64,000 nt of DNA from positions 1 to 64,000 of the forward strand of contig NZ_CAJYCN010000003.1 in NCBI RefSeq assembly GCF_913566895.1. The letters are read 5' to 3'. The DNA comes from Listeria ilorinensis. Lineage in GTDB: Bacteria > Bacillota > Bacilli > Lactobacillales > Listeriaceae. Position 1 is the first letter of the stretch, and every line of letters starts with the position of its first letter. Positions 60,887 through 64,000 of the stretch are shown here, in pieces. Made by a program: the position numbers and the translations under genes. Under the pieces are notes generated by a model that was not told the DNA's origin, searched no databases, and was given only the letters and a program-made list of their open reading frames with translations.

Positions 60887-62163
60887 TATTTTTCCCCCTC
60901 TAGATAAACCCATTCGCCTTGGAAAAGTGTCGCTACAGGAAAACCAGCACATTTCCAGCCTGTGAATGGGGTATTTTTTCCTTTTGAATAAAATTCATTC
61001 GGATCAATCGATCGTTCCGTTTCCAAGTCAATGATTGTCAGGTCAGCCAATCCGCCTTCTGCTAGCGTTCCAAACGGCAAGTCAAATGCAGCTGCCGGCT
61101 TTTTCGTCAGCCAATCGATCAACTGTTTGAGTGTCCACTTGCCCGTTTTCACAAAGTGTGTGTACAGCAGTGGGAAGGCTGTTTCCAGTCCCACAATCCC
61201 AAAAGCCGCCTCTTCCATGGGTACATTCTTCTCACTAGCCGCGTGTGGGGCATGATCAGTTGCGATAAAATCGATCGTTCCATCAAGCAGCCCTTCAAGG
61301 AGTGCATCGTGATCTTCCCTTGCCCGTAATGGCGGGTTCATTTTCCAGTTGCCATCGTTTTTCGGAATATCCTCTTCATCAAGCAATAAGTGATGCGGTG
61401 ATACTTCCGCGGTTACCCGAATGCCTGCCCGTTTCGCATCACGAACTACCCGAACCGACTCTTTTGTGGAGATATGACACACATGATAATGACAGTCAGC
61501 TGCCTCAGCCAGCAACACATCGCGCGCAATCTGAACCGATTCTGCGATATTCGGAATCCCTTTTAAGCCATGCGCTTCTGCAAATTTGCCTGCATGCACA
61601 ACTCCACCGTAAACAAGCGAATTATCTTCACAGTGGGCAACGATCGCTTTATTCAGCCGACCTGCCACCTGCATGGCTTCAAACATCGTTCCTGCCGCCT
61701 GCACGCCCACACCGTCATCCGTGAAAGCAAAGGCACCACTCACTGCTAATCCTTCAAAATCGACCAGCTGATCTGTCCCAAGACTTTCTGTAATTGACGC
61801 ATATGGCAAGACCCGCACCTTAGCCGTTTCTTCAATCCGCTTCATCAATGCTTGCATCGTTTCTTTGGAATCTGGCACTGGCTTTGTATTTGGCATGGCA
61901 CAAATCGTTGTATAGCCCCCTTTTGCCGCTGCCGCAGTCCCGGTCGCGATCGTTTCTTTATGTTCGCCACCAGGCTCGCGCAGATGAACATGTACATCAA
62001 TCAAACCAGGCGCAATGAATTTCCCGGCCGCATCAAATATTTCCGCTTCTGTCGCCTCAATATTTTCAGCAATCAGCCTGATTTTTTCATCTTCAATCAG
62101 AATATCCTTTGACACAAGCTCGCCCTGTTCATTTAACAATCGTCCATTTTTTATAAGGTACAT
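60886..62163 (-). CDS. pyrC: Dihydroorotase
   Basis: A 425-aa class I zinc amidohydrolase closing carbamoyl-aspartate to dihydroorotate. Metal ligands are in [11 protein letters not shown] and ATDHAPH, with HCED and CHIST segments between. It overlaps pyrB by 13 bp and carA by one base. Confidence 0.97.
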   Translation of the reverse strand: MYLIKNGRLLNEQGELVSKDILIEDEKIRLIAENIEATEAEIFDAAGKFIAPGLIDVHVHLREPGGEHKETIATGTAAAAKGGYTTICAMPNTKPVPDSKETMQALMKRIEETAKVRVLPYASITESLGTDQLVDFEGLAVSGAFAFTDDGVGVQAAGTMFEAMQVAGRLNKAIVAHCEDNSLVYGGVVHAGKFAEAHGLKGIPNIAESVQIARDVLLAEAADCHYHVCHISTKESVRVVRDAKRAGIRVTAEVSPHHLLLDEEDIPKNDGNWKMNPPLRAREDHDALLEGLLDGTIDFIATDHAPHAASEKNVPMEEAAFGIVGLETAFPLLYTHFVKTGKWTLKQLIDWLTKKPAAAFDLPFGTLAEGGLADLTIIDLETERSIDPNEFYSKGKNTPFTGWKCAGFPVATLFQGEWVYLEGEK

Positions 62164-63065
62164 ACTCTCATCTCCGCTTCTTTTTCATTTAATACAGCCT
62201 CTAAAATCGCCATGCGCATAAACACACCATTTTGCATCTGAGCGACGATGCGCGACTGTTCACTTTCGACCAAACAGCCCGCGATCTCCACATCTCGATT
62301 GACCGGACTCGGGTGCATGATGATCGCATCCTTCTTCATTTTCGCCGCTCGCTCGATTGTCAATCCATATTGTGCATGATAATCTGCTTTAGAAAACACC
62401 GCCCCGTCAGCCTGATGCCGTTCATGCTGGACACGCAGTAGCATAAGAACATCTGCCACTTCTACTACCTGATCAATGTCTAAATAAGTCCCGTAAGCCG
62501 CACAGGATGCATCAAACCATTCCCGCGGCCCTGAAAAATAGATGTCTGCGCCGAGCCTTTTCAGCACTTGCATATTTGAATTCGCCACGCGGCTGTGTAG
62601 GATGTCGCCGCAAATCACAACCTTTTTGCCACTGAATGTGCCGAATTCTTCTTTGATGGTAAATAAATCGAGCAGACATTGACTTGGATGCTGTCCGCAG
62701 CCGTCTCCGCCGTTAATTACATGGATGTCAAGCGCTTTAAGCGGTTCATAGTAGTGCTCTTCCTTATGGCGGATCACAGCAATATCAACTCCCAGCGCTT
62801 GCATCGTCAGAACTGTATCGTACAGTGTCTCTCCTTTTGTCACACTTGATTCGCCCGGTTCAAATGAAATGGTTTCAATCCCCAGCTTCTTTTCTGCCAT
62901 CTCAAAACTGTGATGCGTTCGCGTACTGGGTTCAAAAAACATATTGACTGCATAAAGTTTTTTATCCCCCTCAAGCTTCCCACCCTGTTTAAAATAAGCT
63001 GCCCGGTCCAGTAACTGCTCGATTTCCAGCGTGCTGAGATCCTCCATTGACAATAAATGCTTCAT
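62151..63065 (-). CDS. pyrB: Aspartate carbamoyltransferase catalytic subunit
   Basis: A 304-aa enzyme joining carbamoyl phosphate and aspartate. [13 protein letters not shown] is the carbamoyl-phosphate site; [18 protein letters not shown] and [12 protein letters not shown] complete the active site. A start at 63077 is possible but lies too close to AAAGG; ATG 63065 gives the family start [11 protein letters not shown]. No regulatory chain gene is present, as in other Gram-positives. Confidence 0.96.
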   Translation of the reverse strand: MKHLLSMEDLSTLEIEQLLDRAAYFKQGGKLEGDKKLYAVNMFFEPSTRTHHSFEMAEKKLGIETISFEPGESSVTKGETLYDTVLTMQALGVDIAVIRHKEEHYYEPLKALDIHVINGGDGCGQHPSQCLLDLFTIKEEFGTFSGKKVVICGDILHSRVANSNMQVLKRLGADIYFSGPREWFDASCAAYGTYLDIDQVVEVADVLMLLRVQHERHQADGAVFSKADYHAQYGLTIERAAKMKKDAIIMHPSPVNRDVEIAGCLVESEQSRIVAQMQNGVFMRMAILEAVLNEKEAEMRVCTL

Positions 63066-63101
63066 TTTCACCGTCATCCTTTCAGATTTTCTTATAGAAA
63101 G

Positions 63102-63130
63102 GCCTCTTCTAGAATGCTGCTAAAAGAGGC
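63102..63130 (-). promoter_or_regulatory. Hairpin in pyrP-pyrB gap
   Basis: A 10/11-bp stem (63102-63112 with 63120-63130) with a 7-nt loop lies just after the pyrP stop. It is followed by CTTTCTATAAG, a poor T run, and I see no PyrR-binding loop, so it may be a weak terminator or processing site, not a classical PyrR attenuator. Confidence 0.4.
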
Positions 63131-63142
63131 TGGTTGTCTTCG

Positions 63143-64000
63143 TTATGCGTGTTTTTTCTTGGGGATCAGCAGGTTCAAAATGATCCCAACAAGTGCTGCC
63201 ATTGCCATACCAGAAACCTGGACGGAGCCAATTTGGACAAATAGCCCGCCGATTCCGATCACAAGGACAACAGAAGTAATAATTAAGTTGCGGTTGATAT
63301 TCAAATCAATTTTGTTATCAATCATCATTCGTAAGCCACTCGATGCGATGACTCCGAAAAGTAGTAATGAAATGCCGCCGAGAACCGGCTGCGGTACAGA
63401 GGTAATGATAGCATTGATATAGCCGATGAAACCGAACAAGATGGCACAAACTGCCGCCCCGCCGATCACAAACACACTATAGACCCGCGTAATCGCCAGA
63501 ACACCGATATTTTCCCCGTACGTTGTAACAGGAGGTCCTCCAAGGAAGGAGGCAATGATCGAAGCCGTACCATCAGCAAGAAGCGAACGGTGTAAGCCTG
63601 GATCTTTAAAGAAGTTACGGTTGGTAATTTTATTTAGAACCAGTTGGTGCCCCATATGTTCTGCCATTGTTACGAAGGCAAGCGGCGCCATACTTAAAAT
63701 GACCGTGACCGTCACTACCGGATCTGCATCCACAAATGGGATCGTAAAGTCTGGTACTTGGAAGAAACTAGCCTCCTTAATCAGCGTATAGTCGACTAGT
63801 CCAAAGCACATACTGGCCACATAACCCACTGCAAAGCCAAACAAAATTGGAATCAATCCGAGAAAACCTTTGAAGAAAATCATCGCAATAATCGCTGCTG
63901 CAAGTGTAATAAGCGCAACGGCCAGCGCTTCCCAGCTATAATTCTCCACTCCACTGCTCGTTCCCATCGCCATATTCGCCGCGCTTGGTGCCAAGCTTAA
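63143..64000 (-). CDS. pyrP: Uracil permease (5' part beyond the window)
   Basis: The C-terminal 285 or so residues of a UraA/NCS2 nucleobase:proton symporter, reading on past the right edge without a start; a TTG near 63994 is just an internal Leu codon. Multiple membrane helices are clear, with the family motifs LAFVTMAEHMGHQ (substrate-binding Glu/His region) and GGPPVTTYGENIGVLA. It precedes pyrB, the normal position in Bacillus and Listeria, and shares PyrR-type control in relatives. Confidence 0.93.
   Translation of the reverse strand, partial: LSLAPSAANMAMGTSSGVENYSWEALAVALITLAAAIIAMIFFKGFLGLIPILFGFAVGYVASMCFGLVDYTLIKEASFFQVPDFTIPFVDADPVVTVTVILSMAPLAFVTMAEHMGHQLVLNKITNRNFFKDPGLHRSLLADGTASIIASFLGGPPVTTYGENIGVLAITRVYSVFVIGGAAVCAILFGFIGYINAIITSVPQPVLGGISLLLFGVIASSGLRMMIDNKIDLNINRNLIITSVVLVIGIGGLFVQIGSVQVSGMAMAALVGIILNLLIPKKKHA

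Noticed and set aside
63994-64000. TTG at 63994 as the start of pyrP
   Set aside because: The frame stays open to the window edge and UraA proteins need about 150 further N-terminal residues.

Overview
The window is a low-GC Gram-positive (Bacillota, Bacilli) chromosome segment of vertically inherited housekeeping genes. The gene order (infC-rpmI-rplT and rplS, trmD-rimM-ylqD, rpsP-khpA, ylxM-ffh, fapR-plsX-fabD-fabG-acpP, rnc-smc-ftsY, yloU-fakA-sdaAB-sdaAA-recG, rpmB, coaBC-priA-fmt-rsmB-stp-prkC-rsgA-rpe-thiN, yicC-gmk-rpoZ, rqcH/fbpA, and the pyr operon) is what I recall of the Listeria region around lmo1777-lmo1840. Protein starts and lengths (Smc 1186 aa from TTG, Stp from MHAEFRTD) also fit Listeria. 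Several genes I recall from the pathogenic species are absent (inlC between infC and rplS; the LPXTG and lipA genes before ffh), so a non-pathogenic Listeria such as the L. grayi lineage, or a close relative, is the best guess. This rests on memory and was not searched.

Layout. 1-215: a minus-strand rRNA-type promoter and 16S leader pointing off the left edge. 275-4884: HD hydrolase, orphan ABC ATPase, PH-like protein, pepT, a 660-bp gap with possible gene remnants, exoA. 4984-6768: translation genes, with an L20-type attenuator before infC and structured leader before rplS. 6967-12688: MBL hydrolase, two unknown genes, the trmD-rimM-ylqD cluster, a DUF218 protein, a class I amidotransferase, khpA-rpsP. 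12863-20768: an unknown gene, then the SRP pathway (ffh, ylxM, ftsY), smc and rnc. 20965-24546: the FapR-controlled fatty acid operon. 24727-30439: recG, serine dehydratase, fatty acid kinase and yloU. 30728-43808: rpmB, then a long minus-strand run linking thiamine pyrophosphate synthesis, the pentose phosphate pathway, ribosome maturation, PASTA kinase/phosphatase signalling, translation initiation, replication restart, CoA synthesis, omega subunit and nucleotide metabolism.

43885-49080 looks like an accessory insertion: a NarL-type two-component system and a three-gene ABC-2 exporter resembling Bacillus linearmycin-resistance lnrJKLMN. rqcH follows on the plus strand. A beta-glucoside-type PTS permease (50937-52844) has a catabolite-repression site on its -35 box and a LicT-type antiterminator target overlapping a terminator, but its antiterminator gene is not in the window. 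53587-64000 is the complete UMP pathway (pyrE, F, D, K, carB, carA, pyrC, pyrB) with pyrP cut by the right edge.

I did not find a clearly new biological system. The strongest points of interest are regulatory or concern start codons: infC starting with ATT behind a competing-stem attenuator, rsgA apparently starting with CTG, a 14-bp hairpin just upstream of rnc (a candidate RNase III self-cleavage site), the PTS RAT/cre control region, a terminator splitting the lnr-like operon, and two decayed or tiny genes in AT-rich gaps. Coordinates of sites were counted by hand.
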